Positions 34,463 through 42,395 of a stretch of 64,000 nt of DNA are shown in pieces. Under the pieces are notes generated by a model. That model was not told the DNA's origin. It saw nothing but the letters and a program-made list of their open reading frames with translations, and ran no database searches. Made by a program: the position numbers and the translations under genes. The stretch comes from an uncultured Flavobacteriales bacterium. Lineage in GTDB: Bacteria; Bacteroidota; Bacteroidia; Flavobacteriales; Schleiferiaceae. Within the stretch, counting starts at the first letter, position 1. Every line of letters starts with the position of its first letter. The stretch is taken from positions 27,607-91,606 of the forward strand of contig CAJQHZ010000002.1 in NCBI GenBank assembly GCA_905478295.1, given 5' to 3'.

Positions 34463-34812
34463 TATTCTACACAGCCGTTTGGTTCGCCGATGGGGTAAAT
34501 TACAACATTTACTTCAACTGTCTCGCCCTTTACAAGTCGAACGTAGTTACAGCCTTCATAAATCATTTTCCAAGCTTTGAGGTCGTAATAAGCTTCGAAC
34601 CCGGAACGAAAGATAAGTTCACCGCTAGGATCCGTGAAATTGTACCACTCTGTAGCACCTGCTACTGGCGCAAACATTTTAACAGCAGCATTTTGAATAG
34701 GTACACCATTCTCATTAACCACTTTTACCTTCACAAAGTATTCTTCCACCACCTCTTCTTGACAGGAAGTAAGAATAAATCCAATGAGTACTAAAAGAAT
34801 AAATCGTTTCAT
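34462..34812 (-). CDS. Small lipoprotein, carboxypeptidase-regulatory-like fold (tandem copy 1)
   Basis: Lipoprotein of 116 residues with lipobox FILTSC (cysteine about residue 17). It is clearly paralogous to the next gene: both have V-x-NxNGVxIQN, a central Y-rich strand, a G/CxY/F-x-x-L segment, T-V-E-V/T and a cysteine close to the C-terminus (NGC). The pair suggests a recent-to-moderate tandem duplication. The start lies 62 bp from pheS, divergently. Confidence 0.75.
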   Translation of the reverse strand: MKRFILLVLIGFILTSCQEEVVEEYFVKVKVVNENGVPIQNAAVKMFAPVAGATEWYNFTDPSGELIFRSGFEAYYDLKAWKMIYEGCNYVRLVKGETVEVNVVIYPIGEPNGCVE

Positions 34813-34825
34813 GCGGGGAATTCTG

Positions 34826-34833
34826 TAATTTTG
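34826..34833 (+). promoter_or_regulatory. Candidate -7 promoter element for pheS
   Basis: TAATTTTG is an exact TAnnTTTG match 48 bp upstream of the pheS ATG, in the gap to the divergent lipoprotein gene. No -33 box is evident. Confidence 0.4.
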
Positions 34834-34873
34834 CCAAATCTACAACAAAGCTAACGTATTAGAACGGCCAATT

Positions 34874-35890
34874 ATGCTGGAAAGAGTCGAAAATTTAAAA
34901 AGTCAGGTCGAAGCTACCTCCCTCACAAACAAGGAAGAAGCTGAAATTTTCCGTTTACAGTACCTAAGCAAAAAGGGTGCTATTCAGGAGCTTTTTAAAG
35001 CATTCAGAGAAGTTCCGGCAGATCAGAAGAAGGCATTCGGTGCAGCGCTAAACACCTTGAAAGATCTTGCTGAGGTCAAGCACAAAGAGGCCTTAGAGGA
35101 ATTAGAGTCATCTGCCATTGTAGGTCAAAACGGAGATTTAACACGTCCCGGGCAACCTCAGGAGCTAGGGGCTATTCACCCAATTAATGCCATTAAAGAT
35201 GAGATTGTAGATATTTTTAAGCGCATAGGTTTTAATGTTAGCGAAGGGCCTGAAGTTGAAGACGATTGGCACAATTTTACGGCATTAAATTTCCCTGAAG
35301 AGCACCCTGCTCGAGACATGCAGGACACGTTTTTTGTTCAGCGTAATCCAGATTGGGCACTAAGAACGCACACCTCTAGCGTTCAAGTTCGTGCTATGGA
35401 AAATAACCAGCCACCAATTCGTACTATTAGCCCTGGTCGCGTTTTTAGAAATGAGGCAATAAGTGCACGTAGCCACTGTATTTTTCATCAAATCGAAGGG
35501 CTTTATATAGACAAGGATGTAAGCTTTGCAGATTTAAAGCAAGTGCTTATGTACTTCGCTAAAGAGTTTTTTGGAAAAGCGAAAATCCGCATGCGACCAT
35601 CGTACTTCCCTTTTACAGAGCCGAGCGCCGAGGTCGATGTGTATTGGGGATTAGAAAACGAGATAGATTACAAAATAACGAAAGGTACAGGCTGGCTTGA
35701 GGTAATGGGCTGCGGCATGGTAGACCCTAACGTTTTACGCGATAGCGGCATTGACCCAGACGTTTATACAGGATATGCGTTTGGAATGGGCATTGAGCGC
35801 ATTGCCATGAACCGCTACCAAATTCCAGATATTCGCCTATTCACGGAAAACGATAAGCGCTTTTTAGAGCAGTTCAAAACGGGACTATAG
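34874..35890 (+). CDS. pheS: Phenylalanyl-tRNA synthetase alpha subunit
   Basis: Catalytic subunit of the class II heterotetrameric enzyme that charges tRNA(Phe). The 338 residues comprise an N-terminal coiled coil (about 1-85) and a class II catalytic domain with motif 1 around GFNVSEGPEVE, motif 2 in FRNEAISARSHCIFHQIEG and motif 3 in GMGIERIAM. The beta subunit gene pheT is not adjacent. Its last 6 bp overlap the convergent pterin dehydratase gene. Confidence 0.96.
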   Translation: MLERVENLKSQVEATSLTNKEEAEIFRLQYLSKKGAIQELFKAFREVPADQKKAFGAALNTLKDLAEVKHKEALEELESSAIVGQNGDLTRPGQPQELGAIHPINAIKDEIVDIFKRIGFNVSEGPEVEDDWHNFTALNFPEEHPARDMQDTFFVQRNPDWALRTHTSSVQVRAMENNQPPIRTISPGRVFRNEAISARSHCIFHQIEGLYIDKDVSFADLKQVLMYFAKEFFGKAKIRMRPSYFPFTEPSAEVDVYWGLENEIDYKITKGTGWLEVMGCGMVDPNVLRDSGIDPDVYTGYAFGMGIERIAMNRYQIPDIRLFTENDKRFLEQFKTGL

Positions 35891-36148
35891 GTGATATTCT
35901 TGGTAGAAAAGGTCTATTGCAGCAGCTAATAGATGGTCTTTAGCGGTAACTATATTCCCGTCATCGTGTGTGGAAAGAGACAGACGTACAGATGTATAGT
36001 CAATGTGTATGTTCGGATGATGGTGGTGTTCTTCTGAAAGCGCAGCTACCTCATTTACAAAATCAATTGCCACTATAAACGTGGGAAACACGAACGAGCG
36101 TCGCAATGTATGCTCTTGCTCCTTCCATAAATGTTGTTTGAGTTCCAT
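35885..36148 (-). CDS. 4a-hydroxytetrahydrobiopterin dehydratase (PCD family)
   Basis: Pterin-4a-carbinolamine dehydratase of 87 residues, which recycles the pterin cofactor of aromatic amino-acid hydroxylases. The active-site region EEHHHHPNIHIDYTSVRLSLSTHD carries the conserved histidines and the C-terminal part has VTAKDHLLA. I chose the ATG at 36148: the longer frame (to 36202) would run through the pyk terminator at 36163-36189. It overlaps the pheS stop by 6 bp. Confidence 0.9.
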   Translation of the reverse strand: MELKQHLWKEQEHTLRRSFVFPTFIVAIDFVNEVAALSEEHHHHPNIHIDYTSVRLSLSTHDDGNIVTAKDHLLAAAIDLFYQEYHL

Positions 36149-36162
36149 AGTGTTAAAAATAA

Positions 36163-36189
36163 GAAAAGCCCAGCGTTTGCCGGGCCTTT
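36163..36189 (-). terminator. Rho-independent terminator of pyk
   Basis: On the minus strand GCCCGGC and GCTGGGC pair (one G-U) around AAAC and are followed by TTTT. It lies 25 bp beyond the pyk stop and ends the acpP-fabF-rnc-pyk transcript. Confidence 0.75.
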
Positions 36190-36213
36190 CAACGATAAAC
36201 AAGTTTAGGCCAC

Positions 36214-37647
36214 CTAATTAATAGCTGATATTTTAAGCATGTTCGTGAACCCACGCTCTTGAATAGGCATAGAAGCTATGTTCACAATAAGATCACCGTC
36301 TTTTACAGTGCCGCTCTCTTTTAGGATCGCTTTAATGTCTTTAAAGCTCTGATCAGTACTCTCCATTTTATCGTAAAAGAAAGCCTCTACCCCCCAAACC
36401 AATGACATTTGGTTCATGATTTGACGGTTGGCAGTAAATACGATAATTTTTGTTTTAGGACGGTGTCCTGCAATTTTAAGCGCCGTATAACCACTGAAGG
36501 TCATCGTTAAAATGGCCGTAGCATCAATTTGATCGGCAATTTTAGCTGCATTATAACATATGGTTTTGGTAATGTAGCGTTCATTCTTAACAGAGGGCTC
36601 ATTTTCAATATTTGGCTTTACATCGAATGTCGATTCTACGTGAGCTACAATGCTGGCCATGGTTTCCACCACCTTCGCTGGGAATTTACCTACGGAGGTT
36701 TCTCCCGAAAGCATCACTGCGTCCGCGCCATCGCATACAGAGTTTGCTACGTCGTTAACCTCAGCGCGTGTAGGGCTTTGGCTGTCGATCATGCTCTCCA
36801 TCATCTGCGTTGCGATAATACAAGGCTTTGCCTTTAAATGGCATTTCTCCACAATCATTTTCTGCACCATCGGTACTGAAGAGTAAGGAATTTCAACACC
36901 TAAATCTCCGCGAGCAACCATAATAGCGTCTGTAGCATCAATGATTTTATCGATATCTACAACGGCTTCAGGCTTTTCAATTTTAGAGACAATTTTAGCA
37001 AACGAACCAAAGTCATTTATGATTTTGCGCAATTCATTGACGTCGTCAGCATCGCGAACAAAGCTCAGGCCTATCCACTCAACGCCCTCTTCCATAGCGA
37101 CCACAACATCTTCAAGGTCCTTTTCTGTTAAACACGGCAGGCTGACCTTCGTGTTTGGGAGATTAACCCCTTTCTTGCTTTTAAGAGGACCTCCTTGAAT
37201 CACCTTAGTAACTACGGTGTCCTTTTTGTCGGTCTCCAAGACCTCACACATCAACTTACCGTCGTCAAGCAAAATATGCTCACCAGTATTAACGTCTTGT
37301 GGAAATTTCTGGTAATTCATGTAAACCAATTCTGCGGTGCCTTCGACTCTGTTGGTGGTGAATGTCAAGGTATCCCCTTCGTTGATAACAGCACCCTCTT
37401 CTACATCACCTATGCGAAGCTTTGGCCCCTGAAGATCGGCAAGTACGGCCGTTTTGCAATTAAACTCTTCGTTTAGCTCCTTAACCAAACGAATGGTGCG
37501 ACGGTGTGTTTCGTGATCTCCGTGCGAAAAGTTCACTCGGAATACATTTACACCCGCGATAATCATGTCCTTCATGACGTCTTTATGCCACGATGCAGGC
37601 CCCATGGTTGCAACAATCTTCGTGTTGTTAGAGGTTTCTAATTTCAT
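36214..37647 (-). CDS. pyk: Pyruvate kinase
   Basis: Last step of glycolysis, making ATP and pyruvate from phosphoenolpyruvate; 477 residues. Clear marks are TMGPASWHK, VFRVNFSHG (about residues 36-44), the catalytic lysine in SKIEKPEAV, MVARGDLGVEIP, and ATQMMESMIDSQSPTRAEVNDVANSV. The C-terminal regulatory domain is present. The gene overlaps the upstream IPExxxVDY-type gene by 20 bp. Confidence 0.97.
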   Translation of the reverse strand: MKLETSNNTKIVATMGPASWHKDVMKDMIIAGVNVFRVNFSHGDHETHRRTIRLVKELNEEFNCKTAVLADLQGPKLRIGDVEEGAVINEGDTLTFTTNRVEGTAELVYMNYQKFPQDVNTGEHILLDDGKLMCEVLETDKKDTVVTKVIQGGPLKSKKGVNLPNTKVSLPCLTEKDLEDVVVAMEEGVEWIGLSFVRDADDVNELRKIINDFGSFAKIVSKIEKPEAVVDIDKIIDATDAIMVARGDLGVEIPYSSVPMVQKMIVEKCHLKAKPCIIATQMMESMIDSQSPTRAEVNDVANSVCDGADAVMLSGETSVGKFPAKVVETMASIVAHVESTFDVKPNIENEPSVKNERYITKTICYNAAKIADQIDATAILTMTFSGYTALKIAGHRPKTKIIVFTANRQIMNQMSLVWGVEAFFYDKMESTDQSFKDIKAILKESGTVKDGDLIVNIASMPIQERGFTNMLKISAIN

Positions 37648-38113
37648 ACAATAAATGTGTTTCTCGTTGTGTTAGTTGTGTGTGCGCCTCAAAATATTGA
37701 GCCGTTGTGATTCTTTCGTTTCTTTTCAGGACGGTTTCTAAATCGAACGCAAAGTCCGCATTTTCCACCATTAAAACATAGTCCCAGTGTTTAACAGAAG
37801 GTAAAAGATGCTTTTCTGGAACACTATCAAACAAGCTCCAGGCTTCTTCGACCTTGGTTTGCGCTCCAGAGCTCAAATTTGCGACCATGCACAAGGCTTC
37901 TCCAAAGGGATCTGAGCCGTCAAAAACGTTGTATTCCCAGACAACATCATTTTCCCATTCATCTTCCGGTTCAGGCCTACAGACCAAACGCATCCCGCAT
38001 TGAATATTCAACCAATAGGCTAATTCATAGTCTTTTAGAGGTGAGCGAACACCTACAGCACTGAAGTTCATCTTCAGTTGAGATAGCGCATCGATGTGTT
38101 TCACTCTAGCCAT
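37628..38113 (-). CDS. IPExxxVDY-type family protein
   Basis: Protein of 161 residues of a family seen between rnc and pyk in Bacteroidota; function unknown. The family motif appears here in the altered form LLPSVKHWDYVLMV (about residue 118), where the usual I-P-E-x-x-x-V-D-Y has Ser for Glu and Trp for Val. The N-terminal DYELAYWLN is also typical. It overlaps rnc by 8 bp and pyk by 20 bp, so the three are translated from one message. Confidence 0.85.
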   Translation of the reverse strand: MARVKHIDALSQLKMNFSAVGVRSPLKDYELAYWLNIQCGMRLVCRPEPEDEWENDVVWEYNVFDGSDPFGEALCMVANLSSGAQTKVEEAWSLFDSVPEKHLLPSVKHWDYVLMVENADFAFDLETVLKRNERITTAQYFEAHTQLTQRETHLLYEIRNL

Positions 38114-38831
38114 TTGCTAACTCTGTCGTTTGATTGTAGAATATTTTTGCTGCCGCTTCCTCTCCTTTTTTCTTTGAACCGCCATCGCCCTGAGCAACCA
38201 GCTCATCACCTACAAAAAGCCCCATTGTAAAGGTACTGTTGTGCTGTTCGCCTAAACGAGCCAACTCTTCAAATCGAAAGCTGAGCTTTTTCGACTGGAA
38301 ATACTCAATGACTTCACTCTTGTAATTGTGGGTGGTCAACAATAAATCAGCATCCTCTATAAAAGGGATGACAATAGTTTTCATGACAAAAAACTGCGTC
38401 TTTTTAAGCCCAAGATCAATGTATATAGCCCCGACTAAAGCCTCTAATGCATCGCCGTAAATACTGTCACCGTGATTGCCTTTTAAATTAGCCACCAACA
38501 GATTGGGCAGCCCCAATTCGTCTGCGACCCTGTTAAGGTTGTTCCGCGAAACCAACTTACTACGGAGTTTGGTTAAATAACCCTCGTCTTCTTTGGGAAA
38601 TCTGTAAAACAATGCTTCGGCCACGACCAAATCAATTACGGCGTCCCCTAAATATTCTAGTCGTTCATTGTTCCGTTCACCTTTCTTTTTGCGAAAAGGA
38701 TAGGCGCTCGAATGGCGAAGCGCAAGTTTATACAATGAAAGATCTTTGGGCCAATACCCTATAATTCCCTTGATTTCATTTTTGAACCGGGACGGTTTTA
38801 AAGAAAGAAATACCTGGGAAAATCTACTCAT
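38106..38831 (-). CDS. rnc: Ribonuclease III
   Basis: Double-strand-specific RNase that processes rRNA precursors and structured mRNAs; 241 residues. The catalytic signature is NERLEYLGDAVIDLVV (about residues 54-69), with a second acidic cluster in GDALEALVGAIYID, and a C-terminal dsRNA-binding domain ending in GGSKKKGEEAAAK. The fabF stop is directly adjacent to its start. Confidence 0.95.
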   Translation of the reverse strand: MSRFSQVFLSLKPSRFKNEIKGIIGYWPKDLSLYKLALRHSSAYPFRKKKGERNNERLEYLGDAVIDLVVAEALFYRFPKEDEGYLTKLRSKLVSRNNLNRVADELGLPNLLVANLKGNHGDSIYGDALEALVGAIYIDLGLKKTQFFVMKTIVIPFIEDADLLLTTHNYKSEVIEYFQSKKLSFRFEELARLGEQHNSTFTMGLFVGDELVAQGDGGSKKKGEEAAAKIFYNQTTELANG

Positions 38832-40082
38832 CTATTCAGCTTTCTTGAAGAGGACAGAGGCGTTGTGACCTCCAAAACCGAAGGTGTTGCTCAACGCTGC
38901 TCTAACCACTCTCTCCTGAGCCGAATGGAAAGTAAAGTTAAGTTTAGGATCAAGGTTTTCATCATCAGTGAAGTGGTTGATGGTCGGTGGAACCATTCCC
39001 GTATGAATAGCCATAATAGAGGCCATAGCCTCAACAGCACCAGCCGCACCTAAGAGGTGACCGGTCATACTTTTCGTAGACGAAATATTCAGATGGTAAG
39101 CGTGTTCTCCAAAGACTTTTTGAATGGCCTTAGTTTCAGCAATATCACCTAGTGGTGTAGATGTACCGTGAACGTTTACGTAATCTATATCTTCTGGTTT
39201 TAGGCCGGCATCATCGATGGCGTTTGCCATTACATTACGCGCGCCCAAGCCCTCTGGATGCGGGGCAGTAAGGTGATGTGCGTCGGCACTTAGGCCACCG
39301 CCAACCATCTCAGCATAAATCTTTGCGCCGCGTACTTTTGCGTGTTCGTATTCTTCTAAAATGATGCCCGCACCACCTTCGCCCATAACGAATCCATCGC
39401 GCTCGGCATCGAACGGTCTAGACGCCGTCATTGGGTCGTCATTCCTTGTAGATAAAGCATTCATTGCGTTGAACCCGCCCATCCCTACAGGGTTAATAGC
39501 CGCTTCTGAACCACCGCTAACGATGACATCTGCTTTGCCTAGTCGAATTAAGTTGAACGCATCAATAAGTGCGTTTGTAGAAGAAGCACAAGCGCTCACA
39601 GTGGTGTAGTTGGGTCCACGCAATCCATGTTTCATAGAGATGCGACCAGGCGTAATGTCTGAAATCATCATCGGTATGAGGAACGGATTAAAACGAGGAT
39701 TGAGATCGTTATCAACAAATCCTTTGACTTGGTCAAAGAACGTATCGATACCGCCGATACCTGAACCCCAAATAACGCCAATACGATCTGGGTTTTCTTT
39801 TTCAAAATCCAACCCGGAATCGGCAATAGCTTCATCAGCTACTACCATTCCGAATTGTGTAAAGCGATCCATACGACGAGCTTCCTTGCGGTCTAACAAG
39901 TCGTTGGGAACAAAATCTTTCACCTCACACGCGAAGTGTGTTTTAAACAAAGAGGCATCAAATCTCGTGATGGGTCCGGCACCGGATTTTCCAGCAAGGA
40001 GATTCGTCCAAGTTTCTTCGGCTGTATGGCCCACAGGCGTGAGCGCACCTAGCCCTGTTACTACTACGCGTTTCAGGCTCAT
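38832..40082 (-). CDS. fabF: Beta-ketoacyl-ACP synthase II
   Basis: Condensing enzyme of type II fatty-acid elongation; 416 residues. The catalytic triad is complete: cysteine in SACASSTNA (about residue 163), and the two histidines in VHGTSTPLGD and KSMTGHLLGAAG. The C-terminal NTFGFGGHNASVLFK is also standard. It lies 15 bp downstream of acpP, in the common acpP-fabF-rnc order. Confidence 0.97.
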   Translation of the reverse strand: MSLKRVVVTGLGALTPVGHTAEETWTNLLAGKSGAGPITRFDASLFKTHFACEVKDFVPNDLLDRKEARRMDRFTQFGMVVADEAIADSGLDFEKENPDRIGVIWGSGIGGIDTFFDQVKGFVDNDLNPRFNPFLIPMMISDITPGRISMKHGLRGPNYTTVSACASSTNALIDAFNLIRLGKADVIVSGGSEAAINPVGMGGFNAMNALSTRNDDPMTASRPFDAERDGFVMGEGGAGIILEEYEHAKVRGAKIYAEMVGGGLSADAHHLTAPHPEGLGARNVMANAIDDAGLKPEDIDYVNVHGTSTPLGDIAETKAIQKVFGEHAYHLNISSTKSMTGHLLGAAGAVEAMASIMAIHTGMVPPTINHFTDDENLDPKLNFTFHSAQERVVRAALSNTFGFGGHNASVLFKKAE

Positions 40083-40097
40083 AAAAAAGACTTTTGC

Positions 40098-40334
40098 TTA
40101 TGCTAAAGCTTCCTCAATATAAGAGATAGCTTGACCTACTGTGCCAATGTTTTCAGCTTGATCGTCAGGGATCTGGATGTCAAATTCTTTTTCGAATTCC
40201 ATGATCAATTCAACGGTGTCTAGCGAATCCGCACCTAGGTCGTTAGTGAAGCTAGCATCTGCATTAACTTCGTTTTCGTCAACACCTAATTTGTCAACGA
40301 TGATAGCTGTTACTTTTCCTGCAATTTCAGACAT
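40098..40334 (-). CDS. acpP: Acyl carrier protein
   Basis: Small acidic carrier (78 residues) that holds growing acyl chains. The phosphopantetheine attachment serine is in [12 protein letters not shown] (about residue 36). It is the promoter-proximal gene of the fabF-rnc-pyk operon. A weak -7-like sequence TTTCTTTG lies about 26 bp upstream on the minus strand (40360-40367). Confidence 0.97.
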   Translation of the reverse strand: MSEIAGKVTAIIVDKLGVDENEVNADASFTNDLGADSLDTVELIMEFEKEFDIQIPDDQAENIGTVGQAISYIEEALA

Positions 40335-40406
40335 GATTAGAATAGTTTAATAATCGCCACAAAGAAAATAAAACTTTAGTTATCCCCCACAGCGGATATC
40401 TCGGCT

Positions 40407-40414
40407 TAAATTTG
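40407..40414 (+). promoter_or_regulatory. Candidate -7 promoter element for purN
   Basis: TAAATTTG is an exact TAnnTTTG match 29 bp upstream of the purN ATG at 40436, in the divergent gap to acpP. It supports the shorter purN start. No -33 box is evident. Confidence 0.45.
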
Positions 40415-40435
40415 CGTCATCAAGGTACTAAAATC

Positions 40436-41008
40436 ATGTTAAAAATAGCCATACTTGCCTCAGGTTCAGGAAGTAATACGGAATCATTAGTGCGTTATTT
40501 CGAGCAATCCGATGTTGCGAGGGTAAATTTAATAGTTACGAACAACCCAAAAGCAGGCGTAATTGAGCGTGCGAACCGATTAAATGTTAGTATTGAGGTT
40601 TTTTCACCGAGGAGGGAAAGCGACACACTTTTGACTACTTTAAAGGAACAAGCAGACCTGGTTCTGTTGGCAGGATATTTACAAAAGATACCCAAAGAAT
40701 GGACATTAGCCTTTAGTGGGCGGATGCTGAACATCCACCCGGCTCTGTTGCCGAATTTTGGAGGGAAGGGAATGTATGGCATACACGTTCACAGAGCAGT
40801 AAGCGAATCAGGCGTGAATGAAACAGGTATCACGATACACCTTGTGAATGAATCCTATGATGAAGGCGCGATAATTGCGCAATATGGTGTAGAAATTGAA
40901 CCAGGATCTATACCAGAAACCATTGAGGCAAGCGTTCGAGAGTTGGAGCTGGAATATTATGGTCCTACCGTTGAAGGGTGGATCGAACAAATAGCATTGA
41001 ATAATTGA
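40436..41008 (+). CDS. purN: Phosphoribosylglycinamide formyltransferase
   Basis: Purine-synthesis enzyme that transfers a formyl group from 10-formyl-THF to GAR; 190 residues. I use the ATG at 40436 (MLKIAILASGSGSN), since the longer frame from 40412 adds eight residues not seen in the family. Active-site residues are visible in LNIHPALLP (Asn, His) and ESYDEGAIIAQ (Asp). The stop codon overlaps the TTG start of rnhA. Confidence 0.93.
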   Translation: MLKIAILASGSGSNTESLVRYFEQSDVARVNLIVTNNPKAGVIERANRLNVSIEVFSPRRESDTLLTTLKEQADLVLLAGYLQKIPKEWTLAFSGRMLNIHPALLPNFGGKGMYGIHVHRAVSESGVNETGITIHLVNESYDEGAIIAQYGVEIEPGSIPETIEASVRELELEYYGPTVEGWIEQIALNN

Positions 41009-41463
41009 GAGTAACCATATACACTGACGGAGCAGCGAGCGGCAACCCAGGACCAGGCGGTTATGGAGTGGTTTTAGAAAGCAGTGCCGGTCATCAAAAG
41101 GAACTGAGTGGAGGCTTCCGGCTTACTACGAATAACCGCATGGAATTGCTCGCGGTAATTCAAGGTCTTCGTGAGCTCAAAAGCGACAAAGCCGAAGTTG
41201 TGGTAGTAAGCGATAGTAAGTATGTCGTGGACGCCATTAATAAGGGATGGCTGTATTCGTGGGTTAAAAAAGGCTTCAAAGACAAAAAAAATCCAGATTT
41301 ATGGCGTCAAATACTGCCGCTGCTTAAAAAATACAACCCGACTTTTCAATGGGTAAAGGGCCACAACAACCATCCGCAAAACGAACGTTGCGATGCATTG
41401 GCGGTGATTGAAAGTAAAAAGAAAGGGCTGCCTGTAGATTCTGGATACGAACAGTCGCTTTAA
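41005..41463 (+). CDS. rnhA: Ribonuclease HI, start codon TTG
   Basis: Degrades RNA in RNA-DNA hybrids; 152 residues. The start is a TTG that overlaps the purN stop (TTGA), giving the expected N-terminus RVTIYTDGAASGNPGPGGYG. Catalytic acids are Asp in YTDGAA, Glu in NRMELLAV, Asp in VVSDSKYV and Asp in NERCDALA. No in-frame ATG would give a complete protein. The stop overlaps the convergent M23 gene by 4 bp. Confidence 0.93.
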   Translation: MRVTIYTDGAASGNPGPGGYGVVLESSAGHQKELSGGFRLTTNNRMELLAVIQGLRELKSDKAEVVVVSDSKYVVDAINKGWLYSWVKKGFKDKKNPDLWRQILPLLKKYNPTFQWVKGHNNHPQNERCDALAVIESKKKGLPVDSGYEQSL

Positions 41464-42320
41464 AGCTTTATATAATCCTCTGGGTTTATAGCGCTACCAT
41501 CGTACCAAAGCTCAAAATGCAGGTGAGGACCCGTTGAGTTTTCACCACTGTTGCCAATAATTGCAATGGCCTCTCCGCTTCGAACGTAATCGCCGACTTC
41601 TTTAAGCAAAGCACTGTTGTGTTTATAAGCACTTACAAGGTTGTTTTCGTGTTGGACTATTATAATGTGCCCATTTTCGCTGGTCCAGTCCGCAAAAACC
41701 ACGATGCCCTCATAACAAGACTTAATAGGTGCGTTCTTCGTGGAAGCGACATCTACTGCAAAGTGACCCATGGTGCGGTCGAAAGACGACGTGACCACAC
41801 CTTCTACAGGTGCTAAAAGTTGTGGAATATCTAATTCTGCAGAACGTTGCTCCAGGCTAAAGGCGGTTTCACCCTCCACCCATTCTCTAAACGCACTATC
41901 TGTTGGGCTAGGGCTAGAGAGTAAAACAGCGGTGTTAGTAGCGGTATCTTCAGACGCCACATCCTGAACAACAGAATCGATCACGTCTCCTTGCAAAATG
42001 CGCTGAATTCCGCCTACATAACGTTCATTCTGTCGCAAAACACCTTCCAAACTGTCTGTTTTTAAGCTTAATTCAATGGCTTGTCGACGAATTTTAGAAG
42101 AAGCGTAACCAGGAACCAATTCTTTCAATGGCGTAAAAGCAATGACAACAGAAGTGATTGCAATAGTAAAAACAATAGCGAAAACACTGAATGTAAAAAC
42201 GTTCAGTGGGCTAAGGCGAAGGGTTAAGAGCTCCTCGAAGGTATCGTCATTCAGAATGACGAGGCGAAATTTATTACGCCAACGTTCTACGCGTTTTTGT
42301 TTCTGTTTTTCTGTGGCCAT
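41460..42320 (-). CDS. M23 family metallopeptidase with one N-terminal membrane anchor
   Basis: Peptidoglycan endopeptidase-like protein of 286 residues (start at 42320, MATEKQKQK). A basic cytoplasmic tail is followed by one membrane segment (about residues 41-62), a coiled coil (about 75-115) and a C-terminal LytM/M23 domain. Zinc ligands are seen in MGHFAVDVA (HxxxD) and PHLHFELW (HxH). This is the usual cell-envelope M23 protein of Bacteroidota. The frame upstream to 42626 is open but crosses the divergent porW/sprE gene and is not used. Confidence 0.9.
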   Translation of the reverse strand: MATEKQKQKRVERWRNKFRLVILNDDTFEELLTLRLSPLNVFTFSVFAIVFTIAITSVVIAFTPLKELVPGYASSKIRRQAIELSLKTDSLEGVLRQNERYVGGIQRILQGDVIDSVVQDVASEDTATNTAVLLSSPSPTDSAFREWVEGETAFSLEQRSAELDIPQLLAPVEGVVTSSFDRTMGHFAVDVASTKNAPIKSCYEGIVVFADWTSENGHIIIVQHENNLVSAYKHNSALLKEVGDYVRSGEAIAIIGNSGENSTGPHLHFELWYDGSAINPEDYIKL

Positions 42321-42395
42321 AATTAAAGACAAATATCGTGCTCTGAATTTCTCTCGGGGCGTGAAATAAAATAATTTTATCGCGTTATTAGAAAT

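Noticed and set aside
39610..40122. 170-residue frame antisense to fabF
   Set aside because: Shadow of a strongly conserved gene; no recognisable protein.
40378..40388. TTATCCCCC as a DnaA box near acpP
   Set aside because: Two mismatches to TTATCCACA, single copy, and in a gap with ordinary promoter features.
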